DNA from: JAFGNB01 sp050304135 | GTDB taxonomy: Bacteria > Fibrobacterota > Chitinivibrionia > Chitinivibrionales > Chitinispirillaceae | Assembly: GCA_050304135.1 (NCBI GenBank) | Contig: JBNLDC010000005.1 | Location: 62,001 to 126,000, forward strand | DNA length: 64,000 nt | Direction of reading: 5' to 3' | Part shown: positions 17,554-26,730 of the stretch, piece after piece | Position numbering within the stretch: the stretch's first letter is position 1 | Layout of the letters: each line of letters begins with the position of its first letter | Notes under the pieces: generated by a model | Seen by the model: the letters and a program-made list of their open reading frames with translations, nothing else | Told to the model about the DNA's origin: nothing | The model's database searches: none | Position numbers and translations under genes: made by a program

Positions 17554-18932
17554 AGTGATTCCTTTTTCCGTATCAGTACCGACTCGATTTTCATCGGATT
17601 TGCTTTTATAATATAGAAATTCCTGTCCTCTATTGCAAATTTATCTCCTGTCTCAGGAATGTACCCCAGGTAACCGGTGAGCACTCCGTTAAGGGTCATT
17701 GATCGAGGCGCACCGGCAGGCACCTGGGGTGGAAGCCAGCCGGAAAGCACTCCGACGGCAGTATCACCCGGAAAAACTTTCGACGAAAGTGCATGGTCCT
17801 CGGCCGGCATATCTGAAGACGTCTTCAGAAGTGGTGAGAGTACCCGCAGTACGGCATCTGATAGTTTCACCACCCCTTCGAACGATCCATACTCATCGGT
17901 AACCCCGGCCAGGTGTTCCCCTTTATCGAGCAGCAGGTCAATCGCCTCGGCAACCTCAACGGTATCGGTAACCCAGGGCAGTGGAACCGCCAGCTCTTTG
18001 AGTGTCAAATGGGGTGCACTCTGCAGAAGCGCGGGTATTGAAACGATGCCGGTAACCTGAGCAGTATTTTCACGCCGGTATACCGTAACAAACGACTCCC
18101 GCAGCACTCCCGATGCCGTGCGTACCTCCGCTACCGTCATCTCACCGGCAAACATCGGCACTACCGAGCGGTGCTGCATGAAATTACGGACCGGCTCGGT
18201 GCCCCGCTCAAGCAGTCCGACGATCATATCCTGCTCTTCGGCACTGATTGCCCCCCGGTCACGCGAAGCGATAACACCGCTTTTAAGTTCATCGAGCGTG
18301 ACGAACGGACTCGGCCGACGCATCCGCACCGACACCCTCCGGAGAAAAAACACATTTACCGATCTGATCAAATGCAGGACTGGTTTGAAACCCCAGATAA
18401 TTCCCGTAAGTACCGGGGCACAGAGGAGGGCGATACGCTCGTTATGTTTGAGGGCGAAATTTTTCGGGAGCATTTCACCGAAGACGACAATGAGCCCGGT
18501 AGCAAGCCCCATGGTATAGAGCACCGAATGACCGGCAAAGAGTTGCCGCATGAGGGAATCAATCATTCCGGTAAGCGTAATGTTAACAAAGAGGTTTCCC
18601 AACAAAATCATCAAAAGCGTCTGCTGGCCATTACTGAGCAGACGGTACACCCACCGATGAGCAACGTGCTCCTGCAGACGAAAATAGCCGATACGCTCCC
18701 GCGGTATTGAGAAGAGAGCGGTTTCCGATGCACTAAAAAAAGCGCTGCAACCGAGAAACAACGCGATACCGCACCAGAGTACAAGTACAGAAACCGTCAC
18801 AACCACCACCTGTTGAAAGTACCGGTACCGGCTACCAACGGAGCCCCGGCGAATGCCGGACCACCACAGAAGAGGAAGTACCGGCAGTCGGAAAATCGCC
18901 GTGTCAGAACGGCAGATCATCCTCGGAAACAT
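17550..18932 (-). CDS. CNNM/CorC-like (DUF21-CBS-CorC_HlyC) membrane protein
   Basis: 460-aa hemolysin-C-like protein. An N-terminal DUF21 block has several membrane helices (about 40-200; FFSASETALFSIPRERI and VVFGEMLPKN are typical). A CBS pair follows at about 250-350 (QHRSVVPMFAG, GVTDEYGSFEGVV), then a C-terminal CorC_HlyC domain (LNGVLTGYLGYIPETGDKF). The family is connected with Mg2+/Co2+ efflux or tolerance. The first 29 bases overlap the end of ssb, so a start slightly downstream is possible. Coupled to the coiled-coil protein after it. Confidence 0.87.
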   Translation of the reverse strand: MFPRMICRSDTAIFRLPVLPLLWWSGIRRGSVGSRYRYFQQVVVVTVSVLVLWCGIALFLGCSAFFSASETALFSIPRERIGYFRLQEHVAHRWVYRLLSNGQQTLLMILLGNLFVNITLTGMIDSLMRQLFAGHSVLYTMGLATGLIVVFGEMLPKNFALKHNERIALLCAPVLTGIIWGFKPVLHLIRSVNVFFLRRVSVRMRRPSPFVTLDELKSGVIASRDRGAISAEEQDMIVGLLERGTEPVRNFMQHRSVVPMFAGEMTVAEVRTASGVLRESFVTVYRRENTAQVTGIVSIPALLQSAPHLTLKELAVPLPWVTDTVEVAEAIDLLLDKGEHLAGVTDEYGSFEGVVKLSDAVLRVLSPLLKTSSDMPAEDHALSSKVFPGDTAVGVLSGWLPPQVPAGAPRSMTLNGVLTGYLGYIPETGDKFAIEDRNFYIIKANPMKIESVLIRKKESL

Positions 18933-19350
18933 TCATGGCTTCAGGTCCGGAGCCACCCCGCGACTCATATTCGGGGACGCTCTGGTCCATGCTGCTATCA
19001 GGGCTGCCACCCGACGAACCGGTTGCTCCTAGAAACTGTACCGTTAAAGCAACGATTTCCGTTTTATACCGTTTGTTGCCGTCTTTGTCATCCCAGGACC
19101 TATTGGTAATACGGCCCTCGATATAGGCGCTGCGACCTTTTTTGAGATACTGATTGACCAGCTCCCCGAGTTTTCCCCAAGCAACTATCGTGTGCCATTC
19201 GGTACGATCCTGCCGCTGACCGTTGCGGTCGGTCCACCGCTCAGTCGTGGCCAGAGAAAAGGTGGCCACCGGTTGCCCCGAAGGGGTATAGCGCAGTTCC
19301 GGATCCTTGCCGAGATTACCGATCAGAATGACTTTATTGACACCAACCAT
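18904..19350 (-). CDS. ssb: single-stranded DNA-binding protein
   Basis: 148-aa SSB. The OB-fold N terminus begins VNKVILIGNLGKDPELRY, and WHTIVAWGKLGE and SAYIEGRITNRSW follow. A Gly/Ser-rich linker leads to the acidic tip DDLPF, which docks replication and repair partners. The ATG at 19350 has GGAGG upstream; the longer open frame to 19533 has no SSB likeness. It overlaps the CNNM/CorC-like gene by 29 bases. Confidence 0.96.
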   Translation of the reverse strand: MVGVNKVILIGNLGKDPELRYTPSGQPVATFSLATTERWTDRNGQRQDRTEWHTIVAWGKLGELVNQYLKKGRSAYIEGRITNRSWDDKDGNKRYKTEIVALTVQFLGATGSSGGSPDSSMDQSVPEYESRGGSGPEAMNVSEDDLPF

Positions 19351-19529
19351 AAGATCCTCCATATAGAATGTAGTGACACACCCGTGATACCGGCCAACCG
19401 TTCCCGCCATTTCACGGTTGCTGATTATTGACATACAGTGCTCCGGTACACGAGTGTACACGGAAGCTACACGGCAGATATAAAAATGATAGCGGGCTAC
19501 CGCAAAAGCAACAACCCGAATGGCAAACC

Positions 19530-20078
19530 TCACATCAGCATGGCCATTACCGCTGCGGTAATACCCGCAGCGACAATTGAAATAATAAGCACCGGCAGAA
19601 GGGGTTTTTTCTTTTTTGTTTCAAAATTACTTGCGGGGTTAAGGGGCTTCCAGAGAAACAACCGCAGGACTTTATCACCTATGGGTTGAGAGCGGTAATG
19701 CCACCCCTCACCGATTCGCATACTGATCTGTGCATTTTTTCCGTTCAACGCGAACACTGTCTCACCGTTAACAACCTTAAGGTCGGATAAAACCGTTGTG
19801 TCGATGATTTTCACCTTCGGAGCACTGATGTGTATACCTAAAAATTCAAGAACCAGTCGTCCGGTGGTTTTATTATAATGAAACCAGTATTCTTCGGGAT
19901 ACCGGTCGAACACCAGATCAACCCTCAGTTTGAGCGTATTCTTTTCGATTACCATCACATCAACAGGAGTAACCGAGTACAACGTAATAGCACCTTCTGC
20001 AGCCCCGGAAACTCTGGTTCCCGAAAGAACGAGTACTGCAACCAGTACGTAAAGCCGTTGTAAAAGCGGAAATTTCAT
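19530..20078 (-). CDS. exported AMIN-like domain protein
   Basis: 182 aa. A signal peptide (about 1-26) precedes a beta-rich domain where YNKTTGRLVLEFLGI and GEGWHYRSQPIGDKVLRLFL match the strand pattern of AMIN domains, which bind cell-wall or secretin structures. A C-terminal hydrophobic segment (about 160-180) follows KKKK. The likely topology is a periplasmic domain with a C-terminal inner-membrane anchor. 179 bases separate it from ssb. The AMIN assignment is by pattern only. Confidence 0.6.
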   Translation of the reverse strand: MKFPLLQRLYVLVAVLVLSGTRVSGAAEGAITLYSVTPVDVMVIEKNTLKLRVDLVFDRYPEEYWFHYNKTTGRLVLEFLGIHISAPKVKIIDTTVLSDLKVVNGETVFALNGKNAQISMRIGEGWHYRSQPIGDKVLRLFLWKPLNPASNFETKKKKPLLPVLIISIVAAGITAAVMAMLM

Positions 20079-20601
20079 TATAAATATACCGTAGCGTCTC
20101 CGGATGATACCGATATTCTATATCCGTATAGAGTTTTCTTCCAGCCGACCGGATATCTGCGGTATCGGTACAATTCCCGGGTATCTTCCCTCACCCGGTC
20201 TCTTATCAGCACCTCCCGCATCCGACCAGTCGGTCACCAGCAGATCCTTCAAGCATACATTAACAACCCCAAAAATTTCAGCAGCGGGATGACCACACCA
20301 TTCTGATGTCTCACAAAGCATCCCCGTACCACGGCACCGCCTTGTTGACGAAATGATACATCGTATTACGCAACCACGGCCCGACGACATCCCGCACTCG
20401 CCTGAGATGCAACAGATCTCCACAGGAACGGTTTCCCCGAACGTGGGAAGCTACTGGTAAAAATAATTCGACCCGAAACGGAAACAGCTGCAATTCAATA
20501 CATTATAAGATTATTTTTACAGCATCGCCTTCATGACGACAAACAATGTATTTCCGGAAGGAACAATACGGAATATACGGTCAACCATCAGGATTCATGC
20601 C
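20079..20601. other. 523-base region without a convincing gene
   Basis: Divergent spacer between the AMIN-like gene and the phosphatase. A 101-codon minus-strand frame (20118-20423) and a neighbouring 60-codon one (20311-20493) hold protein-like stretches (LRRVRDVVGPWLRN, AEIFGVVNVCLKDLLV) in different frames, which might be a decayed gene or chance. The segment before 20533 is A/T-rich (ATTATAAGATTATTTTT) and is the likely promoter zone for the phosphatase. No tmRNA, RNase P or SRP RNA signature seen. Confidence 0.35.
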
Positions 20602-21363
20602 ATGTATACCAGGGAACTCAACAAAGCACTCGAACTGGCAAAGCAAGCCGGAGAGCTTCAGCTTGCTGCCCGCGGCAACGGAATTTCCTTTGAACGGAAA
20701 GACGACCACTCTCCCGTAACCGCTGTTGACCGGGCCTGTGAAGAACTGCTTCGCGGCAACCTGCTTTCCGGCTTTCCGGGAGACGGTTTTCTTGGAGAAG
20801 AAAGCGGTCAGCTCGAGGGTACCACCGGCAGACGCTGGATCATCGACCCAATCGACGGTACCCGGCCGTTTATCCGGGGTATCCCCACCTTCAGCACCCT
20901 TGTGGCACTTGAATACGAAGGTGTTCCCGTTGTCGGAGTCATTCATCTTCCGGCACTCGGCATCACCTGCTGGGCATCGCGGGGTGAGGGAGCGTTTATC
21001 AATGGAAGCCCCGCACGGGTCTCTTCGACAGACCGGATCGAGAACGCGATGGGCAGTGCGCTCGGTTTTCTTGAGCATGAAAGCGCCCCGCTGCGTGACA
21101 GGCTCCTCTCGTTCATGCATCGCTGGGATTATGCCTACGGATTCATGGACGCGTATTCCTATGTTCTCCTTGCAGGGGGACAACTCGACTGCTGCATCAA
21201 CCTGCTCGACAAACCGTGGGACTGCGCCGCTGCGGCCTGTATCATCACCGAGGCGGGGGGTACGTTTTCCGATATCACCGGTGCGCCGAGTGTCCACGAA
21301 GGAAATTTCGTCTGCTCGAATGGCATCCTGCATCAGGAAATCATACGCCATTTCAACGGCTGA
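20602..21363 (+). CDS. inositol-monophosphatase family phosphatase (HisN/ImpA-like)
   Basis: Mg2+-dependent phosphomonoesterase of 253 aa. Metal-binding motifs are GEESG (about 72-76), WIIDPIDGTRPFIRG (about 85-99) and the C-terminal WDCAAAACIITEAGG. The Arg-Pro-Phe after DGT is closer to HisN-type histidinol-phosphatases than to inositol enzymes (DGTTNF), so histidinol phosphate is a reasonable substrate guess; 3'-phosphoadenosine-phosphate is another. The ATG at 20602 has AGGA ten bases upstream; an earlier ATG at 20533 has none. No other histidine gene is nearby. Confidence 0.8.
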   Translation: MYTRELNKALELAKQAGELQLAARGNGISFERKDDHSPVTAVDRACEELLRGNLLSGFPGDGFLGEESGQLEGTTGRRWIIDPIDGTRPFIRGIPTFSTLVALEYEGVPVVGVIHLPALGITCWASRGEGAFINGSPARVSSTDRIENAMGSALGFLEHESAPLRDRLLSFMHRWDYAYGFMDAYSYVLLAGGQLDCCINLLDKPWDCAAAACIITEAGGTFSDITGAPSVHEGNFVCSNGILHQEIIRHFNG

Positions 21364-21531
21364 TGCCGCAACGGCACCCGGCATGAAATATTTTATGCAT
21401 CCTGATCGGGGGTATCCCGATACGCTGGATGACCGGCCACCCCGATTCCCGGAACCCGGGTAAATAATCAATCATCCATGCCGTAGTTATACCGGTTCGT
21501 TTTTTCCACGAAATCCCTTCAAGGAGGCTTT

Positions 21532-22557
21532 TTGTCATCAGCAACTCCGCGCCGTACCGAACAGGCAGGTATACTGCATTTTCTCCGTGAAATGGGGTCC
21601 GCCCTTATCATGGCGCTGATCGCTATTGTTTATGTTATTCAGGCATTCAAAATTCCCACACCATCAATGGAAAAAAGTCTTATGGTGGGAGATTTTCTGC
21701 TCGGCCTGAAATTCGTCTACGGAGCACCACTTCTCCCTTTTGCACTGGATATGGGTATTTCGAAACGGTTTCCCGCCATTGCCGATCCCAAGCCGGGAGA
21801 TGTGGTCATTTTCAAATATCCGGGATCGGAGAAAAAGGATTATATCAAGCGGTGTGTTGCCGGACCGGGATCAGTGGTGGAGATAAACGGCGAGCAGCTC
21901 ACCGTTGACGGGAAAGAACTTGTCAAACCGCCTCATGGCTATTACATGCGCCACGGCCAGCTCGGCCCGATTTCACACTTCGCTCCATTGCGAATCCCGA
22001 AGAAAGGAGATGTGCTCCGCCCTTCGGAACTGCCCACCCGAGAATTCCTTTTCTGTAAAAACCTGATCCACCAGGAACACCCGCGCGCGAAGGTGCGGGC
22101 GGTCTATCAGCTCTATCTCGACGGAACCTTCGCAAACAACGAAAAGTTTATTGTGATTCATCCTGCCAACGGTAGACAGTTCGAGGTATCGTTCAGCGAC
22201 ATCTCGTTCGAAACTGATGACTGGACCGAACTCGAGCGACGTTTTGCGGAGGTAAAAAGCCGTTTTGAAGGACGCGAAGTTGAAATCAGGAAATTCATCT
22301 ACCTCAAAGACAAACCGGTAGAAGAGTATACCGTCAAATTCGACAATTACTTCATGATGGGTGACAACCGCGACAACAGCGCCGACTCACGGTTCTGGGG
22401 TTACCTCAACCGCAACTTCGTCAAGGCGAAGGCATTCATCCTCTACTTCTCACTCGACAAAAATAAACCCTACTGGCAGCTGCCGCTGAAGATCCGCTGG
22501 AACCGTATCGGCAAACTCATACGGGCATGGGATGGATCTCCGGAAGCGGTAAAATAA
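21532..22557 (+). CDS. lepB: signal peptidase I
   Basis: Inner-membrane serine protease that removes signal peptides. 341 aa. One N-terminal membrane helix (about 22-38), then the catalytic Ser45 in IPTPSMEKSL, Lys106 in KDYIKRCVAGPG, and the box NYFMMGDNRDNSADSRFWG near 290. The start is TTG at 21532, fixed by AAGGAGG five bases upstream. Longer than the roughly 190-aa Gram-positive type, with an extended domain between Lys and the GDN box, as in many Gram-negative and FCB homologues. Convergent with the phosphofructokinase gene. Confidence 0.94.
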   Translation: MSSATPRRTEQAGILHFLREMGSALIMALIAIVYVIQAFKIPTPSMEKSLMVGDFLLGLKFVYGAPLLPFALDMGISKRFPAIADPKPGDVVIFKYPGSEKKDYIKRCVAGPGSVVEINGEQLTVDGKELVKPPHGYYMRHGQLGPISHFAPLRIPKKGDVLRPSELPTREFLFCKNLIHQEHPRAKVRAVYQLYLDGTFANNEKFIVIHPANGRQFEVSFSDISFETDDWTELERRFAEVKSRFEGREVEIRKFIYLKDKPVEEYTVKFDNYFMMGDNRDNSADSRFWGYLNRNFVKAKAFILYFSLDKNKPYWQLPLKIRWNRIGKLIRAWDGSPEAVK

Positions 22558-22581
22558 CATCTAATATTTTCCATTGCGGAG

Positions 22582-22609
22582 GTAGGGACGCACGGCTGTG
22601 CGTCCCTGC
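22582..22609. repeat. short palindromic repeat (GGGACGCAC type)
   Basis: Perfect 10-base arms AGGGACGCAC (22584-22593) and GTGCGTCCCT (22598-22607) around GGCT, extendable by weak pairs. It lies between the convergent lepB and phosphofructokinase genes, where such dispersed extragenic palindromes are often found. CCGTGCGTTC just after it looks like a partial third arm. It may also help end transcription. Confidence 0.7.
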
Positions 22610-22625
22610 GCCGTGCGTTCACACG

Positions 22626-23942
22626 TTAATTTTTCAACAGTGCAGGCTGCCCCGTTGCCTGAATCACATCACGCCACAGGGGACTTTCCGGATCGATCCG
22701 GTTGCGTTTTGATACCGCGAGATCCATGGGAACATGGACGAAGGTGTTGTTGATAAGACTGATGAGCACCTTGGTTTTTCCCGCCATGGCTGCATGTGCG
22801 GCATTGGTGCCGAGCCTCGTGCAGTAAATTGAATCGTTGGGATTCGCCGGGGTACTGCGGATAATGTAGCTCGGATCGATATACTTGAGATTAATCGCGA
22901 CATTCTCGCCCTTGAAGAATTCGCGAATATGCTCCTTCAGAAAGATGCCGATATCACTGAGTTTTTTATTACCTGAGGCATCCTTCTGCAGGGACGCCGC
23001 AAGATGTTCCTGTCCTGCGCCTTCGGCAACCACGATAACCGCATGCCCGCGCTGCCGGATGCGCTCCAGAAGATGCCTGAGCAACCCCCGCTCGCCGTCG
23101 AGATCAAACGGCACTTCCGGAATCAGGACATAGTTGACATCGTTGTTACCAAGCGCGGTATGCACCGCAATAAACCCCGACTCCCGTCCCATCACCTTGA
23201 CTATTCCGATTCCGTTGATGGCGTCGTGCGCTTCGACATGCGCTCCTGCAACCGCTTCGACCGCCTTGCCGACCGCGGTCTCAAATCCGAACGATTTCTG
23301 AATGAAGCTCAAGTCATTATCAATGGTTTTGGGGATACCGACCACCGCGATCTTCAGTTTCCGTTTGATAATTTCTTCCGCGATACTGTTCGCTCCGCGC
23401 TGAGTGCCGTCGCCACCGATGGTGAAAAACAGTGAAAGATTCATCCGCTCAATACTGTCGACCAGTTCCCCCACCTGATTACCGCCGCCGCGCGCGCTGC
23501 CCAGAATCGTCCCCCCCATCCGGTGGATCTCCCCAACCACATCGGGATTGAGCTCGATAGTATCATAGCCGTTTTCCGGAAGAAGCCCCTGATAGCCGTA
23601 CCTGATTCCGGCAATTGAACGTACACCGTACTGATACCAAAGTGTCATCACGATCGCCCGTATCACATCATTGAGTCCTGGACACAATCCCCCGCAGGTT
23701 ACAATTCCCACACGGACTTTCGACGGGTCAAAATAAATTTTTTCCCGTGGTCCGGCCTTCTCGAGCAGCGATTTGCGGGTGTACGTCACCTGTTTTCCCG
23801 GCACCGCAGAAACATTATGCAGTATAAATTCATTGTCGCTGACATAATTCGCCATGAGATCATCATTGCGTTTTGAAAGGGAGATGGGCGAATGGACCCC
23901 GGTTTTTCCGAGATTCGGAACGGTAAAATCGTATGATGACAT
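22626..23942 (-). CDS. 6-phosphofructokinase (long, PFK-family clade)
   Basis: Phosphorylates fructose 6-phosphate in glycolysis. 438 aa, longer than E. coli PfkA (320), with an N-terminal extension of about 75 residues as in spirochaete, kinetoplastid and plant ATP-PFKs. Seen: GIVTCGGLCPGLND (79-92), GGDGT (176-180), PKTIDNDL (205-211) and MGRESGF (near 252). Gly after GGD favours ATP over pyrophosphate, since PPi enzymes usually have GGDD, though this is not proof. The ATG at 23942 follows AAAGGAG. Confidence 0.88.
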   Translation of the reverse strand: MSSYDFTVPNLGKTGVHSPISLSKRNDDLMANYVSDNEFILHNVSAVPGKQVTYTRKSLLEKAGPREKIYFDPSKVRVGIVTCGGLCPGLNDVIRAIVMTLWYQYGVRSIAGIRYGYQGLLPENGYDTIELNPDVVGEIHRMGGTILGSARGGGNQVGELVDSIERMNLSLFFTIGGDGTQRGANSIAEEIIKRKLKIAVVGIPKTIDNDLSFIQKSFGFETAVGKAVEAVAGAHVEAHDAINGIGIVKVMGRESGFIAVHTALGNNDVNYVLIPEVPFDLDGERGLLRHLLERIRQRGHAVIVVAEGAGQEHLAASLQKDASGNKKLSDIGIFLKEHIREFFKGENVAINLKYIDPSYIIRSTPANPNDSIYCTRLGTNAAHAAMAGKTKVLISLINNTFVHVPMDLAVSKRNRIDPESPLWRDVIQATGQPALLKN

Positions 23943-24139
23943 GTCAGACTCCTTTGGCTCAATAATTACTGCGCTCCGGCACTACGGAAGGTTTCGCCCC
24001 CTGCGGGCCCGGCCTCTACCGGACATAACAACCTTCGTAGCGATTACGGTGTTACCGGAAAAATGCATTCAGAATATACTTGGCGCTCCACCTGCCGACT
24101 ATCCTTGTACGACTCGGATATCCGTTGTATTTTCGAGAG

Positions 24140-25858
24140 ATGCATATCCACTACCGATTACTGCCGCCTCTGCTTTTGTTCATTGTACTATTCATGCCGT
24201 CATGCGCGCATCGTCAATCGCCATCGGGCGGTCCCGACGACACCACAGGGCCTGCAGCCCTTATTGAAGATCCCCCCTCGGGATCGGTTATGGTCTCCCG
24301 GCATGCCAAAATCAGCATAACCTTTTCGGAGTGGCTCCTTCCCGCATCAGAAAAGGGGGTAACACTCTATCCGGTATCCCCGATTAAAACGAAGGTGACC
24401 GGAAAACGGCTCGATATCAGACCGCTCCACCCCCTCGCCGACTCCACCACCTACCATGTGGTGATCACCTCAGGCCTCAAGGACCTGCGCAACAACCCGA
24501 TCAGCAAACCGCTGAGCATAGTCTTTTCCACCGGACCGGCACTTGACAGCGGATCCATCACCGGGTGCGTAGCTGATCCGCAGCGACGGTTGCTCCAGCC
24601 GGTTGTGGCACTGTTCCGCCTTCCCCGTCAGCCCGACGACAGCGGTTTCAACGGACCTCCCGCCTACCTCGCGCAAACCGACAGCAGCGGCAGGTTCTCC
24701 TTTGAAAACATCCGTACCGGACGCTATTCACTGCTCGCCTACCTCGACAAAAACAGCGACTCACGGCTCCAGACCGGCGAGGAACTCTACCTTCCGGAAG
24801 ATTCAGTGATTACCGTCGGTGCCACCCCGTCTAACGCACTACTCTACCCTGCACAGTTCGACACTTCCCGTCAGAGCATAGCGTCCGTCACTGCGCTGGA
24901 CAACAGAACACTTATCGGTCAATGGAAAAAACCGTGGGACACACTCATCTGTCCGGCGGCACCTGCATTCACCCTGCAGCCTGCCGACACGACATTACAA
25001 CCGATCACCGTGCAGTCGCGCCTCACAACCGGGTCTACCCGCTTTTTTCTTCTTCCCGACACGGCGCTCGATTCGACGAGTTATCTGCTGGTGTACACGA
25101 TAACCTCTTTGTTCGATACCACCGTCGTTTCCGATACGCTCCGCTGCAACGGAGCGGTACTTCCCGACACGGCCGCGCCGTTTCTGACCGGATCGTCACC
25201 GACCGTCAACGCCGACCTGCACCCCGAGATCCGCCTCTTCTGGTCGGAACCGGTCACACTCACGCTCCCGCTTGTCATGTCCGATACTCTCGGAGACACC
25301 CTCATTCTTTCCGGCGATTCAACTGCATCGGATACGACACGGTTGACTACCAACCGTGCACTGCTGCCCGGGCACGCTTACCGGCTTATCCTCTTTTCCC
25401 GGGATGGAAACGACCTCAGCGGGAATCCGCTGCGGCAACGTGATTCCACCGACACTGCAACGATCATCACCATTTCGACCGTCAAAGCCGACAGCATCGC
25501 CGTCTCGCTCCGGGGGGGGGCACCCTGTCTCGAAAAGAGCGCTCTGCGCAAATGGCGGTTTACGCCACTTGCCGGTATGCGTTCCTATACTGTTCCCGAC
25601 AAGTCAAACAGTTTTCGTTTTGACTCTCTACCGGCCACCAAGGGCAAACTCGCCACCTTCATCGACCGCAACAGCAACGACCGTCCTGATCCGGGCCGAC
25701 TGCTGCCGTATATGGCACCTGAACCGTTCGTCATGTTTGAGGACACCATCGAAGCGCGCGCCAGATGGGATGTGGAGGGTATTTCCCTCGAGCCGTGCGA
25801 TCCGTGCTACCGGAAACCGGTCGAGAGCGAGGAAGATTCCATCGGCACGGAAGAGTAG
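24140..25858 (+). CDS. large lipoprotein with bacterial Ig-like (SbsA-type) domain
   Basis: 572-aa exported lipoprotein. Signal peptide ends in the lipobox FMPSC, then the PSGGPDDTTGP signature known from a widespread Bacteroidetes/FCB lipoprotein family. An Ig-like domain follows (about 30-125; ISITFSEWLLP, DIRPLHPLADSTTYHVVITSG), then a carboxypeptidase-regulatory-like fold (TDSSGRFSFENIRTGRYSLLAYLDKNSDS) and a second Ig-like repeat. The C terminus contains FIDRNSNDRPDPG. The ATG at 24140 is chosen for the signal peptide; its ribosome site is weak. Function unknown; a surface or periplasmic structural role is likely. Confidence 0.8.
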   Translation: MHIHYRLLPPLLLFIVLFMPSCAHRQSPSGGPDDTTGPAALIEDPPSGSVMVSRHAKISITFSEWLLPASEKGVTLYPVSPIKTKVTGKRLDIRPLHPLADSTTYHVVITSGLKDLRNNPISKPLSIVFSTGPALDSGSITGCVADPQRRLLQPVVALFRLPRQPDDSGFNGPPAYLAQTDSSGRFSFENIRTGRYSLLAYLDKNSDSRLQTGEELYLPEDSVITVGATPSNALLYPAQFDTSRQSIASVTALDNRTLIGQWKKPWDTLICPAAPAFTLQPADTTLQPITVQSRLTTGSTRFFLLPDTALDSTSYLLVYTITSLFDTTVVSDTLRCNGAVLPDTAAPFLTGSSPTVNADLHPEIRLFWSEPVTLTLPLVMSDTLGDTLILSGDSTASDTTRLTTNRALLPGHAYRLILFSRDGNDLSGNPLRQRDSTDTATIITISTVKADSIAVSLRGGAPCLEKSALRKWRFTPLAGMRSYTVPDKSNSFRFDSLPATKGKLATFIDRNSNDRPDPGRLLPYMAPEPFVMFEDTIEARARWDVEGISLEPCDPCYRKPVESEEDSIGTEE

Positions 25859-25984
25859 CACGATGGTGTTGAGTACTTAAAAAGCTAATCGGATACTATG
25901 GCAAAAAAAATTTTGTTAACTATTTTGACAAAATATTTTTTGCCTTTTACATAGTGCAGTTATGGCATTTCACATCACTATCCC

Positions 25985-26359
25985 TCACGGTCCACCCACC
26001 TCCCGTGCACTGTCCCGAAGAAAATCCCGCTGGTAATAATCATCGTCAACCACCCTGCCGTTCCAGACAACAATATCGAGATCAATGGTGCGGGGCCCGT
26101 TCTTATTTGCAGTTTTTACCCGCCCGAGTTCCTGCTCAATTGTTTTAAGCGTCCGGGTGAATCTCCCGGTGTCCTGGTCGGTTTCAATGAGAACTGCACC
26201 ATTGACAAAATCCGGTTGTTCGGTATACCCGAGAGGTGCAGTCACCCTGAGCGAGGAAACCTGCAGCACCCGGGAAACTGCAGAGAGTTTCCTGATGGCG
26301 AGATCAATGTGATGATCCGGATCGATATTGGATCCGATGCCGACAATAACGGTGTTCAC
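25985..26359 (-). CDS. folK: HPPK, 2-amino-4-hydroxy-6-hydroxymethyldihydropteridine pyrophosphokinase
   Basis: Transfers pyrophosphate to 6-hydroxymethyl-dihydropterin in folate synthesis. GIGSNIDP at the N terminus, FVNGAVLIET, EQELGR, and the signature GPRTIDLDIVVW. At 124 aa it is shorter than the usual 150-160: the normal C-terminal HPR...R.FVL segment is replaced by a short tail ending REVGGP. It is either a compact variant or C-terminally trimmed; the substrate-binding core is intact. Overlaps folB by four bases (ATGA). Confidence 0.88.
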   Translation of the reverse strand: MNTVIVGIGSNIDPDHHIDLAIRKLSAVSRVLQVSSLRVTAPLGYTEQPDFVNGAVLIETDQDTGRFTRTLKTIEQELGRVKTANKNGPRTIDLDIVVWNGRVVDDDYYQRDFLRDSAREVGGP

Positions 26360-26730
26360 CCGCCACGTTTCCCGGAGAGTGTCACCGAAACGGAATCGGC
26401 AAAACGGAGCGCCTTCGGTTTGTCAATGGTGACGGTGGCCTGTTGTACGGCGCGGTCATCCATAACCAGACCGAGCACATGAGCGGTCAGTGATTCGAGA
26501 AGATTGAATGACGTTTCCTCTACCGAGGCGATAATCCGCTTCTTCAATCCCCGGTAATCGATCGTTGTTTCAAGCGTATCGTGCGCAATCGCCCGGGTTG
26601 CATCGAACTCCATCGCAATCGTGATGACTATCTCCTGCTTCTGGTGACGTTCCCACTCGTTACAGCCGATAATCGCACTGAGGCGCAGACTGGTTATCCT
26701 GACCGTTGCCGGCGATATGCTGTATTCCAT
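26356..26730 (-). CDS. folB: dihydroneopterin aldolase
   Basis: Converts dihydroneopterin to 6-hydroxymethyl-dihydropterin and glycolaldehyde. 124 aa from the ATG at 26730, which follows GGAAGGAA; the upstream frame to 26826 lacks family likeness. The N-terminal strand ITSLRLSAIIGCNEWER has the conserved I.G...WER pattern; TIDYRGLKKRI and ETSFNLLESLTAHV with the active Glu follow. Coupled to folK, the next step of the pathway. Confidence 0.9.
   Translation of the reverse strand: MEYSISPATVRITSLRLSAIIGCNEWERHQKQEIVITIAMEFDATRAIAHDTLETTIDYRGLKKRIIASVEETSFNLLESLTAHVLGLVMDDRAVQQATVTIDKPKALRFADSVSVTLSGKRGG

Noticed and set aside
25859..25984. A/T-rich hairpin between the lipoprotein and folK as terminator
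   Set aside because: The arms are almost all A and T with a long loop; stability too uncertain to call.
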